Below are positions 27,501 through 39,035 of a stretch of 64,000 nt of DNA, piece by piece (within the stretch, counting starts at the first letter, position 1; every line of letters begins with the position of its first letter). The position numbers and the translations under genes were made by a program. Source of the DNA: Paramecium pentaurelia (taxonomy: Eukaryota > Ciliophora > Oligohymenophorea > Peniculida > Parameciidae); the NCBI GenBank assembly GCA_905183005.1, contig CAJJDO010000046.1, positions 448,255-512,254 on the forward strand. The letters run 5' to 3'. The notes below the pieces were generated by a model. The model searched no databases. It had not been told where the DNA came from and saw only the letters and a list, made by a program, of their open reading frames with translations.

Positions 27501-28870
27501 ATTTATTGTTCACCTTCCTCTTATTACATTTCTTCTTATTATTCATCTTATTCTTCTTATTAAATTTATTAATGTTATGAAGGTGAACTATTTTTATTTC
27601 TGGCAATTTCATAATTATCATATTCTTTTTTTGGATTTCTTAATAATTCTAATAGATATTCTTTCTTAGATCTATTATTTGTATTTAAATTAGATTGATT
27701 TTTATAACTATATGTAGATACAAAAACATCTTTTTAGACATAATGATTATTATTCATCATATTGTCAATTACACCCCAACCACTAATAGTTTTCAAATCA
27801 ATAGTTTCAGTTAATAATCCCATTAAAGAATACATTACAAATCCATCTCCAACTAAACTACCTTTACTTTGATAATCCCATAATTATAATATTGCTTTAC
27901 TTATAATCATAGGCCATAATTGATTCTTATCAACACTTTGAGGCAATAATGCTTTACCATCATATGTTGTAGGCATATGATCAGAAACTTATATTTTTCT
28001 CTCCTTTCCCATAAAATATAACTTGACTATATATTTACCATTTGGATTATATATTGGTGCTCCATCCTTTTATGGATATATCTTGCTTGATAATGATTTT
28101 TGAGTAAAACAATCTTTAATATCTCTATCCTTAATCTGTTATAATTATGATGCAATCCAACGAGAATTAGGTGGTAATGTATCATTACAAATTAAATCAC
28201 TTAATCTAACATCAGATGTCATCTTTGGATTTTCATCAAATACTTCCTCCGCTTGTTTTTTATTACCCTTTTTATTTTTTTATTAAGCTGCCTATTTTTC
28301 TAAAAATTCTTTTCTTCTTAATTCTACTTCTTCAGATGTTTCCATTCTCTCATAACTCTCACAAATAGTCAATTGATGTTCAACTTCCTTTTCCATAAAA
28401 TGTATTTTTTCAATTGTTTCAAGTCTAGTCTAATAATAATCATCATTCATATTATATCGATTTTCTCTCATTTCCATATAAGGTGGTTCATGTTCAGATT
28501 CTCTAACATCAATTATATATTTACTATTGCCATCTTTATCTTAAAAAATTCTTAGGTCTTCTCCAAAATGGAACATATTTGTCAGTTTCAAAATTGCACT
28601 TAGTAAGTTAAGCATCTCCCTAAAGAAGATTTATGGCTTAAACAACTTCATCACCTGGCCATTCCTCTGGATCAGGAAATGGATGATATTCTTTAACATT
28701 TATCAATTCATTTTACCCTGCATACTCTATTTATTAATTTATTCTGGTCCTTTAAGTGGTTTTGGATCTCTTGGTGGATTCTTAACACTCTATGGTATCA
28801 CATCTTTTAATGGTGTGCCTACTCTAAATAATTGTCGACCCTTCTGATCTTTTGTCGTTTTAGGTGGCAT
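24514..28870 (-). CDS. large calpain-like protein, androglobin-like
   Basis: About 1,425 residues. The middle N-terminal part resembles a papain/calpain protease core: PPNSRWIASQLQQIKDRDI, a strand pair NGKYIVKLYFMGKERKIQV, then KNQLWPMIISKAILQLWDY and SLVGDGFVMYSLMGLL. Calpains carry such a strand pair and lysine/leucine-tryptophan segment near the catalytic His/Asn. The size, calpain-like N-terminus, Gln-rich insert, following beta-rich domains and C-terminal coiled coil are most like androglobin (ADGB), a protein of ciliated cells. A globin domain could not be identified by eye. Introns are inferred at 28691-28716, 25015-25040 and 24847-24872 (26 nt each). Between about 28541 and 28643 the frame shifts by one base, explained either by a slip in the A6 run at 28543-28548 or by a fourth intron. 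The homology is moderately sure, the androglobin name less so. Confidence 0.7.
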
Positions 28871-28905
28871 ACAAATTAATTAAATTAATAATAATACAAT
28901 AAATC

Positions 28906-29560
28906 ATGTTTCCATACATATTGGCTCTTTGTCTAAGTCTTTGCATCTAATTTGTTCATGGTGTGTCTGATAATATAGAAGTTATCACTTCATGTTGGCT
29001 TATCACATTATAAGACAACCAAAAATTCAAGGTATATAAATTTCATTATGCTTTTAAGACTTTTGATCATGTAGTTGATTCCGTGGCTAAACGTTATTCA
29101 TAGAGTGACAAAGAGAAAATTGTACATGATATAAGAGTTTATATGGTTAAAAAGTGTTTTACTGCCCTTCCCCTCGCAGATAGTAAATAAGTAAGCATAC
29201 ATATTTAACACGCGTTTTTAGATAATCAAAGATTTTGAGGCTGGACTATCTTTTCATTTAACTTATAGAGAAGTTGTTAAGGGCTTTGATTACACTCATT
29301 ATATAAAAGATTTGAAAAACAAAGACCTCATTCCAAACCCATAATTAGATGACACCATTTCAAGTATTATCAAAACTCTGGAAACTGAATTTCTTAAGGA
29401 AACCCAAAATGAAATGCAATCTACAGTTCCTCCAATAGGTGTTTTTGGAATGAATTTCAATTACTTGCTTGTGTTCCCAATCCTTGGAGGAGTCTTTTTG
29501 ACCTATTTTTCGATTAATGCATTCAGAACTTTAAAAACAACCCCGAAAAAAAAGAAGTGA
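28906..29560 (+). CDS. single-pass type I membrane protein, unrecognised
   Basis: A 207-residue protein with one 31 nt intron (29191-29221). A signal peptide (MFPYILALCLSLC, about 1-19) precedes a lumenal/extracellular domain of about 140 residues that contains two or three cysteines. Near the C-terminus a transmembrane helix (YLLVFPILGGVFLTYF) is followed by a short basic tail ending TTPKKKK; the lysine-rich end could be an ER retrieval or retention signal. The coding sequence uses more C and G in third positions than most neighbours. Its start lies 35 bp from that of the divergent calpain-like gene. The family was not recognised; an ER or Golgi membrane subunit is one possibility. Confidence 0.78.
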
Positions 29561-29591
29561 ATTGTAATTAGATATTTTAATATTTAAATAA

Positions 29592-30894
29592 ATGAGTAAA
29601 AAGAATACTAAGCGAAAATAAAACAACAAGATAGAGAAGGATGATGATTACAGCGACATCTTTGAGGAAATCTAACCTGAATTGCCTATTATAAAAAAAA
29701 AATCAAAAGAGCAACAGTAAACAAACCAAATACTCTTTGAGTCCATTCGAAATCCAGAATAAACCAATCTTATTCGATGTCCTATAGAATCTATCAATAT
29801 TGAATAGGTTGATTATTCTCATTAATAATTTAGATTTTATAGGATATTTTGTATGAGTCTTCTAAAGAGTCTCAATACTCTAAAACTCTTAAGTAAATAC
29901 TTTTAATGGGGCAGAGAGAATTGAAAGACAAACAAAAATATTACTAATTTAAATGGCAATCATTAGGACACTCTAATATCAGTCGTTAAGAATATCAACG
30001 ATAAGAGTAAATGCTCAAAGAACAATAATCTAAAGACATTGCTGAAATTCAAAATAATGTTATTGCTGAATTAGGAAGAAAGAAAGTTAAAGGATTTCAA
30101 TAAAGAGAAGATATCTTGGATGAATTTCGAATTAATTTTATGAAGAAAAGACATCTAACACCTGATGGACCTGTTATGGAGGAATTTTAATTTTATGTCG
30201 ATCCTGAAGAGGCTAATCGTTTAAAGAGAGATCAAATTTAATTGTTGGAAAAGCTTATGGAAGAATCACATTTGATTCCAGAAAATCATCCTTTAGAATT
30301 GAAAAGATACTTTAGTCAACCTGAAAACACAGGACACCAAGCACGTTATCTACAAAGAAGTTAAAGTAATTATATTTAAAAGTATATTATACATATATAT
30401 AAAATATTAGTAATAATGATTAACATTAGAGTGATACATAAAAATTACAAATATTTCCAAAATTGTAGATAGACAAAATCATTAAGGAAAAAATGGAAAA
30501 TATGACACCAAAATAAATTGAAGTAAGTGTTTCTAAAATAACCCAAGCTTGAAGGAACTGCTAAAACTTGATGAGTAAGATATTCAAGTCATTCCCAGAA
30601 ATGTAAGAGTAATGCTTTTGGATTCCAAATCAGATGAATTATATACAGACAAAGATTTCTAATTAGATTAAGCTGAAAGATATATAGAAGTATTTAATTA
30701 ATTGAAGGTATTATTATTATATATATTTATAGAATTAAAATTTTTATGAATTAGATTTAGAAAAGATGTTAGAACTTACAATATATATTGTGAATAATAC
30801 TCATTATTAGCAAAAATTTAAATTGTCTGAAGATAGAAAATAAGTTACACCAAGAGAATTATTGAATTATATTGAAAAATTATAAAGATAATGA
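29592..30894 (+). CDS. unrecognised protein, charged and helical
   Basis: A 396-residue protein with four inferred introns (29808-29833, 30382-30410, 30523-30554, 30708-30732). The N-terminus is basic and lysine-rich (MSKKNTKRKQNNK), perhaps a nuclear signal, then acidic. The middle is helical (GQRELKDKQKYYQFKWQS, ELGRKKVKGFQQREDIL, RINFMKKRHLTPDGP) and continues as DPEEANRLKRDQ. The last 130 residues (ELLKLDEQDIQVIPRNVRV, AERYIEVFNQLK, LELTIYIVNNTHY) look like a separate helical domain. The join through the 29 nt intron at 30382 keeps one frame; a split into two genes, with a second start near 30494, is the alternative. As in the preceding gene, C is used more freely than in most of the window. 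No function is proposed. Confidence 0.6.
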
Positions 30895-30953
30895 AATATA
30901 ATATGTAAATTTTTGCCAAATATAACTCCAATGTTAATTAACCTATTAACATT

Positions 30954-31025
30954 TCCGGTATAGTCTAGTGGTTAGGATATCAGGTTTTCACCCTGGGGAC
31001 CCGGGTTCAATCCCCGGTATCGGAA
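30954..31025 (+). tRNA. tRNA-Glu (anticodon TTC)
   Basis: Full cloverleaf. The acceptor arm TCCGGTA pairs with TATCGGA (one G-T), followed by discriminator A. The D arm contains the A-box pattern TAGTCTAGTGGTTAGGATAT. The anticodon stem TCAGG/CCTGG encloses the loop TTTTCAC, so the anticodon is TTC (GAA/GAG codons). The T arm is CCGGG/CCCGG with loop TTCAATC-type B box. No intron is seen, and CCA is not encoded. A T-rich Pol III terminator follows directly. This tRNA reads glutamate; it is not one of the special glutamine tRNAs that read TAA or TAG. Confidence 0.95.
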
Positions 31026-31028
31026 AAA

Positions 31029-31044
31029 TTTTTTATTTTTTTTT
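31029..31044 (+). terminator. Pol III terminator of tRNA-Glu
   Basis: Two T runs (six T, then nine or more T, separated by one A) start four bases after the tRNA 3' end, the usual RNA polymerase III stop signal. Confidence 0.75.
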
Positions 31045-31086
31045 GTATTAACTTTCACTTTAATCTAATTAATCAAATAAAATTAA

Positions 31087-32407
31087 ATGATTCCAACAAA
31101 TATTGTCGTATGTGGAGGTGGAAATGGTTCTCATGCCACTGTAGCATCAGCAGGTCGTTTTGAAAACATTTAAGTGAATGTCTTTACTAGAAAACCTCAA
31201 GATTGGAAACAAGAAATTGTAGGATTGACCAAAGGAAGTCCATGGGAATCACTTGGAAATTTTGTTGGTATGTTCTTTAATTTTCAATAATTAAGGAAAA
31301 ATTAATAAGGTTTCTAATAATCCTTAAGATTTTCCTGGAGCAAAATTATGGATCATAGGAGGACCAGCTCATGTTCATCATGAAATATTATAAAAAATTG
31401 CTCCATTTGTAACAAAGGATTCATTTGTGGTAAATATTATTATAAATAGAATAAAGGGTACATTATATGCATAAGGTGGATTTGAATGGATGTGCAGAAG
31501 CGTTTTTGGAGATAGAATCAAAACCGATAACATCACTTACTTTGGTCTTTATAATATTCCTTGGCTTTGCAAAATTTTTAAATATGGAGAATCTGTAAGA
31601 ATAATTGGTCCAAAAACTAAGCTTTAATGTGCACTCTCAAATTTAAGTAGGAAAGAAGAACTCTTTTTATTATTGGAGAACATGTTTTAAATTCCTGTAC
31701 TTTAAGCACCCAATTTTTTAACTTTAACATTAACTCCTAGCAATCAAATCATTCATCCTGCTAGAGTCTATGCTGTATTTCGAGTATGAATAATTATGTT
31801 TATTTTTAGAATTGGGATGGTAAATAAGTTTTTCAACCTAGTGAAGTACCTACATTTTATGAAGATTTTGATGATTTTAGTGCCTATATGCTCCAAATTT
31901 TGGATGATGAAATCTAAGCTATCAAAAGAGAGATCCTCAAAAGATACCCTCATTTTAATTTAGATCTAATTATACCAATTAAGGAAAGAATTATTTAATA
32001 ATATGGTGATCAAGTTAAAGATAAATCTAATTTGAAAACTGTATTTAGAACTAATGCTGGATATGCTACTATTTAAATACCTACTAAACCTGTTTAAGGA
32101 GGTGTTTAATTAAATACTGAAGCTAGAATCTTTTGGGAAGATATTCCTTATGGATTATGTATACTTAAAGTAATTATATCATAATATTGAATTTTAGGAT
32201 TTATCAGAAATGCTTGGTTTATAAACACCTGGTACTGATAAAATGATTGAGTGGCATTAAAAATTTATGAATAAGGAATATCTGAAAAATTCTAGATTAA
32301 ATAGAAATTTATTAAAGGAAACAGGAGCTCCTTCTAAATATGGATTGGATACTTTAGAGAAGGTATTAGGTATATAGGAAGTTCCTTAATAAATACCAAA
32401 ATTGTGA
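31087..32407 (+). CDS. NAD(P)-dependent octopine/opine dehydrogenase-like enzyme
   Basis: A 403-residue protein with four introns (31268-31295, 31430-31456, 31784-31809, 32170-32197). The N-terminus (TNIVVCGGGNGSHATVASAG) is a Rossmann dinucleotide-binding loop of the G-x-G-N-G-x-x type seen in octopine/opine dehydrogenases and related 6-phosphogluconate-dehydrogenase-fold enzymes. Next come LWIIGGPAHVHHEIL, corresponding to the second half of the Rossmann fold, and GTLYAQGGFEWMC. The all-helical second domain follows, with NQIIHPARVYAVF carrying the His-Pro-x-Arg expected in the catalytic domain. Such enzymes reductively condense a 2-oxo acid with an amino acid; the substrates cannot be inferred here. 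It starts 62 bp after the tRNA. The family call is good, the exact reaction uncertain. Confidence 0.8.
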
Positions 32408-32605
32408 AGTTTATCAGTTACAATAAAAATTAATATTAATTATAATTATATTCATTTCTTATGAAAATAGTTAAACATTAATTTAAGACTTGATTCTTAA
32501 AAAAAAAAGAATAAGAATATATTAATAATAAAAAAGATGAGATTTATTTTAACATTGATAAAAATTTATTATTAATGATTAAATTTTTAAAAAAATTAGT
32601 AAAAC
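32408..32605. other. convergent spacer
   Basis: A 198 bp gap between convergent genes, with short A runs and low complexity. Nothing coding was seen. Confidence 0.6.
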
Positions 32606-35266
32606 TCAGTCTAAACCTTTTTATTAACATTTTAAACATAAATAAAATGATTTTTCGTAATTCTCTTTTTCTATTTTAATATCAAACTTATAAAAGGCTT
32701 TACAATAATAGCATTTTAGAGAATTAAGAAACTATTATGCTACAGAACATATGCTTATTTTTTGATCCTAAATTTAGAGTTGCCTTAGTCTTTTTTTACA
32801 AATTGAATCACAATACAAGCATTTATTCTGATTACCCTCAATACAGTATTATTTACAATCTTAACATTTTTCTGGTAATTGCAAATTTTTGATCTAAATA
32901 TTGATTTAACAAGAGTAATCATTTAAACAACATTGACAAGTAATATCGATATATTCCAATTGTCCATCTAAACAATTTTCACAAACCATTTTAGACTTTT
33001 ACTTTTGATAATTTTCATAAGTAGACTTTGTAAATTATCCACAAATTTCACAAATACCAGGCAAAATTTCATCAGGTTATCTAATCCATCCTGTATTCTT
33101 TTTTTATTCATCAATAGTAAGAACCCCACCTCTATTATATTCATATAATTTAAGTTCACTGCATAATTTGTGGCAGTCTGGATGTTGCCCGTCGAAAAAC
33201 TCTTCAAGTCCTTTTTAGCTGAAGTTGTGTTTATCCTGTAGAATTTTTTTGATTTGATTATCAAGTGTATGAATGACAGGATCTGATAATACATTTTCTT
33301 TTCCTTATAAATCTGTAATTACCAATTATTTTCCTGTCATTTGATAAGTGTAGTGTGAAAAGGCAGTATAATGATACTCTTAATGATCAGAATAACGATT
33401 ATTATTTGTATATTTTTACCATTTTCTATTAGGTCTATTAATGTATGATTCAGCAAATAAGTATGTTCTACCAAAGAATGGTTCATCAAGTATATATTTA
33501 ACAGGTGAAGCAAAAAAGATAGGAGGTGCTTCCTAAATGTTTTATGTAGCAATCCTAAAATGATAAGCTAAATGTTATGCTATTAATAAACTAAGATATC
33601 GAGTATCTAAAAATTTTTTGTATTCTTCCTCTTATTGAGCTGTAAGCTATTTTTTTTTATTATATGATTCAATAATATATTTTGGAATTTTTATTACAAT
33701 CTATCTATTTCTTAATATATCAAATCCTAGAAAAATATCACAGTTATTTCCTTTTTCTTATCCTTTTAATTCAATACATTTTTCTTATATTATAAGCATT
33801 GTCATTTCTTAAGATTCATTTTCTTTTTAATAAGCAAGAAATTTTTTACAATAATCAATTTTTTCATAATCAGAAATCTCAAATTTTAAACAAGTAGTAT
33901 AAATAAATCTTGCCTTAATTTTTTTCTCTTATTTTGGGTTTTCTATCATTGAGCTTTTATAAGATCCTTCAATTAGTTAACTTAAATTTTCAGGTAAATT
34001 TTAATCATTGGCTTCAAGTATAATAGCATTTGGAAGTGCTTCTTTTATTTTTTCAAACATATAATCAGTTTAGTCTGTAAATTTAAAACCAATGAAAAAA
34101 GTCCTATCTTTTTTACGGCCATAAAATTTTAGTATTACTTTTTCAATTTATCCTTCTTAAACTGAATCTCGATATAAATCACATAAATTTAAATGATATG
34201 GTCCATGGGATGGTGAATCACAAAATAAGAACAAAAATAATAAACTTTCTTAGTATCCACTTATATCCAAACGAAGAGCCTTTTAAAGACCTCCTAATAA
34301 ATCTTCAGGATCATCATTTCCACCTTTAAATTCTAGTTGCTATACAAAATTATGTATCAAATTATGATTATTAGTAAATTCTCTAAATTCTATTTTTTTA
34401 TCATCATCAAAATCTCTATAACCTACTACTCCCACTCTTACTAATTTTTAATCATTGACCAACTTTGTACATTAATTTACTACTGTTGAAATACTTTATT
34501 AAACAATATTTTTATAATCTGTCATACTTCCAGTGCTATCTATAATAAATAAGACATCTAAAACATTAGATTTTTTTATTTGTCTCTTCCTTAATTCATT
34601 ATGTAATCTTTCAAAGAAATGATCAATAAAATTTGTATCTTTTATTTCAACAGACCCATATTATGTATTATTAAATTACTAAGTACATTATCTCAAATTT
34701 GTTTTCTTATAAAAATTTTCTTTTCCTACATCTTCCCAATCTATATGATTTTTATTTGGACAATTTCTTATATATGGACAGATTCCTTCAAAATAATCAG
34801 TACATAAAGATTATTGAAATATATGATTAATATTCTTTGGGTCATAATTTTCTGGATTTACACCTTCTTAATTGTATTTCTTATATACTTCCTTTGCCAA
34901 ATTATTCCAATAAATATGTTTCAAATTACAACCCTATTTCTATTAACAGCTTGCTTCAAAATAGTCTAGGCATATATCATTCATCCATTCTCTATGTAAA
35001 AACTAACAACTAGATTTAGTACAAGTAGTTCCTGCTCTGCATAAATTAAATTGAAAAACTCCATTTATAAGACTTCTTTACAATAATTCTTTAAGTTTTT
35101 CCTTATTTACATGTTTTAGTTAGCAATTAGATTTCTATTTGCATTTACTATGCAAATAAGGAATGCAAATTCCAACAAAAATTCTGGGATGTAAATCTTA
35201 ACAATTTTCTTTCTTGCAATTTTAATTATCTTCACACAGATCCTTTATTTATTCTACAAATTGCAT
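32606..35266 (-). CDS. alpha-kinase with CCCH zinc fingers and VWA domain
   Basis: An 886-residue protein with no introns. In order: about 190 residues with repeated C-x-n-C-x-n-C-x3-H clusters (CKKENCQDLH, CKQKSNCQLKH, CRAGTTCTKSSCQFLH, CQQKQGCNLKH, CPYIRNCPNKNH), which look like CCCH zinc fingers; a von Willebrand factor A domain at about 245-430 with MIDAS motif DSTGSM and GGNDDPEDLLGGL; and an alpha-kinase domain at about 490-720. The kinase shows IVIKIPK (ATP lysine), LVITDLQG (D-x-Q-G), SDPVIH, and the zinc-binding end GLEEFFDGQH..C..C. A C-terminal cysteine-rich tail has four or more C-x2-C pairs. VWA plus alpha-kinase recalls vwkA of Dictyostelium; the CCCH array suggests RNA binding. 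The start is the first ATG after an in-frame TGA. Confidence 0.9.
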
Positions 35267-36579
35267 TAATTATTTTATTTAATTCTAATCTTTTTTTAAA
35301 GGATACTAAGATAAGCTTCATCTATTAGATATTATTAATATAAAAATTAGAGATTCTAAATCTGTTTAGAGTATATAGTTATTATAGATTATAATTTATA
35401 AGTTAAATCTACTAAAATATAAATAAATCTATTTATTTTTTTTATTATCTAATTCAAACATGATTGATAATATTTCTTAGAGAGTTATTATATTTGGAAT
35501 TAATTAACTTATGAGTATTTATTTATAGAATACAAATTATTACATTAAATTAATCAATTATTTATTTATATTTTCTAACCTTTTGATAATAATATTAAAT
35601 TATGATAAATATATTATATTTATTAATAACAATGATATAGATTAATGTGATTAAGAATATAAAAATGGAAAAAAAAATTAAAAGTGAATTTATTCAGAAA
35701 TATTAATTGTTTTTAAACCAGGAATATCTTTAACTTCATAAATATATTATTATGTTTTTATTTTTTTTATCCCCTTAACTCAATTTAATTATAACAATAT
35801 TAAAATAGTTATAAATTGATACAGTAAACAGCGTGCTAGACCAATTATTCTCTTTTGAATTTTTGTTGTTCGTTTATCCTATTTGGAAGCTGCAAACAAT
35901 AGAATTTAAAAGGATTGTATACAGGAAAAGCTCTAGCGCTAAAATTATGAATTCAGATAGAATTTAATTAATATTTGTATTTAACATCATTTAAATAAGC
36001 AATATTTAAGAATCACTAAATTAATAAATTATTTAACAAAGAATGAATGCAAAATATATTATTAAGATTTTTATGAAAATAATATTAATTCTTAATAGAA
36101 GTACATCATAAATAAAATCTAAATCTGAATAAATGAAAATTGTATTCTACTACTTATCTTCCTATTAAAAGCCTTTTTAAAGAATAAGGATTGAAAAAAT
36201 TATTTTCTTCATCAAAATTGATTGATTTCTATGGACATTACATTCATTTTTATGAAATTTCAAATATTTTTTCAAAAATCATAAAATAAATGAACCTAGA
36301 TGGTTAGTTGTATGTAATAAGATGGTTGAAAATATACCTATGAGTTATTTTCATTAAATGGGCTTCAAAAATCTTTAACTTCTAAAGTGTAATTTAAACT
36401 ATTAGTTTTAATTATATATTAAAATAATTTTAATTAAATAATAAAGTTATTAAAATTACAATTTTAAAGAGTTTTAGAACTTTTTTGTTACACTTTAAAT
36501 TTTAAAATGATAATGGTATTTTTATAATATGGAAAATTCAATTTTATTTATTGAAGCAAAATATATAAAAATTTAAGAT
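35267..36579. other. long gene-poor spacer
   Basis: About 1.3 kb between the start of the alpha-kinase gene and the end of the MORN gene, both on the minus strand. It is mostly A/T low-complexity sequence with T and A homopolymers and no RNA gene. One short plus-strand frame with protein-like composition (36137-36343) is listed separately as a possible relic. Confidence 0.55.
36137..36343 (+). pseudogene. possible gene relic
   Basis: A 68-codon TGA-to-TGA frame with more balanced composition than its surroundings (for example LYSTTYLPIKSLFKEQGL, LIDFYGHYIHFYEISNIF, NLDGQLYVIRWL). It has no ATG at its start, no recognisable family and no clear splice partners. It could be an exon of an undetected gene, a decayed gene copy, or chance in DNA where only TGA stops translation. 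Confidence 0.25.
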
Positions 36580-37634
36580 TCACTCTTATTAAACTAATCT
36601 ACCCTTTTCCCAAACGCCAGCAATTTCTGTCCCATTTGCTTCTATTAATATTCCTTTTCCATGTTATTTTCCATTATGCCACATTCCCTTATAGGTTTTC
36701 CCATCTGAATAAGAAAAAACTCCATAACCTTCCTTTTTATCATCTTTGTAATCACCAACATATTTATTGCCATTAGCCCAAATAAATGTACCTTTTCCAT
36801 TCATTTAGTTCTTCACCCATTCTCCAGTATAGACTTAACCGTCTGGCCATTTATAGGTGCCAAATCCATCAATTTAATCTTTATAATAAGTTCCTTCATA
36901 ACAGTTTCCATTAGACCATATATATTATCCTTTCCCATGCTTCATACCTCCTTAATATTAACCTATATAAGTATCTCCAGATTTCCAAATTTCTTTTCCT
37001 TAACCTTCCTTTTCGTCATCTTTCCACTCTCCTTCATATATATTACCTTCACAATCAACATATTTACCAAATCCACATTGTAAATCATCGACCCACTCTC
37101 CTTCCTTAAATTTATTGATAAATTATTCAATACATAATATGAGCCATCAGATCGAATCAACCTTCCTTTGCCATTTGCTCCATGATTTTACCAATATCCT
37201 TCATAATAAGTTCCATCAGGCCAATACTAACGCCCTTTGCCTTGTTTTTATTTATTTCTCCATTAACCTACATATATAATTCCGGTGCTAATGAATTACT
37301 AGTTTGGATTGTAATTATAATTACATGAGGAGGTAAAGAAATGCAATCATTAAATTTTTTATTGAAGTCAGGATCATATTAAAAAGGAGAAAGAGATTTA
37401 AATACGTTAGCTACATTTGGATTAGTTAAATCTGGTTCTTTAACTTAAATTGCTATATCAGAATCAGGGGCGTCATTATTTTTGAAAAGATAGCTATCAG
37501 ATTCTTATTAAAGAAAGCGATGTTTCAAAGGTTCGACTTTTGTTAGTTCGTTCTTATTTGGTAGAGTTTTATCATTTAAATCAGATCTTGGTGAAGTAAA
37601 CTAAATAATAATAATGATTTACTCCACTATTCAT
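36580..37634 (-). CDS. MORN-repeat protein A
   Basis: A 325-residue protein with three introns (37601-37622, 37299-37324, 37105-37133). About 95 N-terminal residues without repeats (Ser/Asp/Pro-rich, FKSLSPFQYDPDFN) are followed by about ten MORN repeats of the form Y-x-G-x-W/Y-x(5)-G-x-G, for example YEGEWVDDLQCGFGKY and YTGEWVKNQMNGKGTF. The intron at 37105 falls exactly between TYY and GEW of adjacent repeats, restoring the pattern. MORN repeats form extended hairpin rods that bind membranes or act as scaffolds, often at basal bodies, cell cortex and cilia of protists. Unlike MORN proteins B and C it lacks an N-terminal acylation motif. The specific role is unknown. Confidence 0.88.
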
Positions 37635-37870
37635 TTATAGCTTAGATGAATTTTCTTTGATATGTATCTAGTTAGTTTGCTATTAAGGTTATTAAGATTC
37701 TGAAGGTTGACGTTGTGTGTTTTAATGTGTTGATACATTTGTACTTTATGATTGTCGAGATTAAATTTATCGCTGTTATTATTATCTTTACGAATGTGAT
37801 GGCTTTTTAATGCATGCTGAACCCATATTGAATTTTAATTTATATATAATAAAAGTATATTAACTAAATA

Positions 37871-38821
37871 TCATCTTATATACTGATTCTCATCTTTTGT
37901 TTAACTTTATTACATTCTTGATTGATTCATTCTGGATTATTACATAATAGCTATAAATTCTAAATATATATATTATACATTAAGTTTTGCTTGTCTTATC
38001 TAGTCTAGTAATTTCTTAAGTTTATTGACTTTCTAATTCTTTTCTCACATTTTGATATTTTTATAGTAACCTAAAATTAGATCAAAAAATTCACTTTTCT
38101 AATTCTTGAGATCGAATTTTTCTTTATTCTTCTTATCCACTTAATATTCTTTATGTTAAAGCATTCAATTCATTTATTTATTTCTATCTTAATTGAGTAA
38201 TTAAATTTCTAATCTTTTATTATCTACATGATGTCCATTTTTCATATTCATCTTTTTCTTATGCCTAAATTCTAGATTGAATTACATGAGCTTCCAAATA
38301 ACTAAATATATAACATTATATAAAATACTTCTCTTATCTAGCCAATTATTCTTCTGTCTTTTTCAAAGCTAAAAGCTCAGCTGAATCTTTTGGTTTTAAA
38401 GGAAGTGAATTTTCTAATTCTTCAGAAAATTATCTTAATTCATCTTCATGTCTTTAAAGTGTTTATTCTTTAATCTTTTGTGCTTCAGTATCAAACTCTA
38501 TCATCTTTTAATCCCAAAATTAATTAAATTAATTGAATTCTTCAAGATGTGCTTTCTCAATCTCTTATTTCTCTGAACAATGTCTATCTTTTACATCTCC
38601 TTTATTTTTTATATCTAATTCTTTTTTTAATTCTGCTAATCTTTTTTTAGCTTAATCTGCTTCCAAATACTTTCCAGCTTTCTCACAACTCTTTTAATGA
38701 TCAAATAATATTTGACTACTATATAATTTATTTAATACATATATTCTTCTAAATCACCTGATTATGTTGGAAGATTATTTGTGCCTTTTCTTGATGAAGT
38801 AGGTCTTTAAAATTAACTCAT
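37871..38821 (-). CDS. coiled-coil protein, unrecognised
   Basis: A 286-residue protein with inferred introns at 38719-38738 (20 nt), 38302-38328 (27 nt), 38071-38094 (24 nt) and 37960-37978 (19 nt, the smallest in the window). The short Ser/Thr N-terminus (MSQFQRPTSSRKG) is followed by an almost continuous, highly charged helix rich in Glu, Gln, Lys and Arg (SCEKAGKYLEADQAKKRL, HLEEFNQFNQFWDQKMIEF, RQQKIRNLITQLRQKQ). One helical-hairpin segment, AGKYLEADQAKKRL, recalls the repeated two-helix start seen in several cilia/basal-body coiled-coil proteins. It sits between MORN and Rab-like genes. Family not recognised. The 24 nt intron is required by an in-frame TGA; the last, 19 nt, is less certain. 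Confidence 0.7.
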
Positions 38822-39035
38822 TATTGCAGAAAATTAGATTTTTAATATTAACGTTAAGAATTAATTTTTGCACTTATATATTTGGATTAAAAAAATAAAT
38901 ATATTAAGTATATATTTAAATAATAATTGTTTGTAAGACAATTAAATAATAATTAGATGTCAATTACTAATATATAGTAATAAATTTAAATACAATTTCA
39001 TAATATTTATTTAATAAAAATATTAATATATATAT

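Noticed and set aside
30382..30520. Splitting 29592-30894 into two genes with a second start near 30494
   Set aside because: A 29 nt intron with standard borders keeps one continuous frame and the total is divisible by three; the split cannot be excluded but is not needed.
32408..32605. A-rich runs considered as telomere addition sites
   Set aside because: No C4A2 or C3A3-type telomeric repeats are present here or elsewhere in the window.
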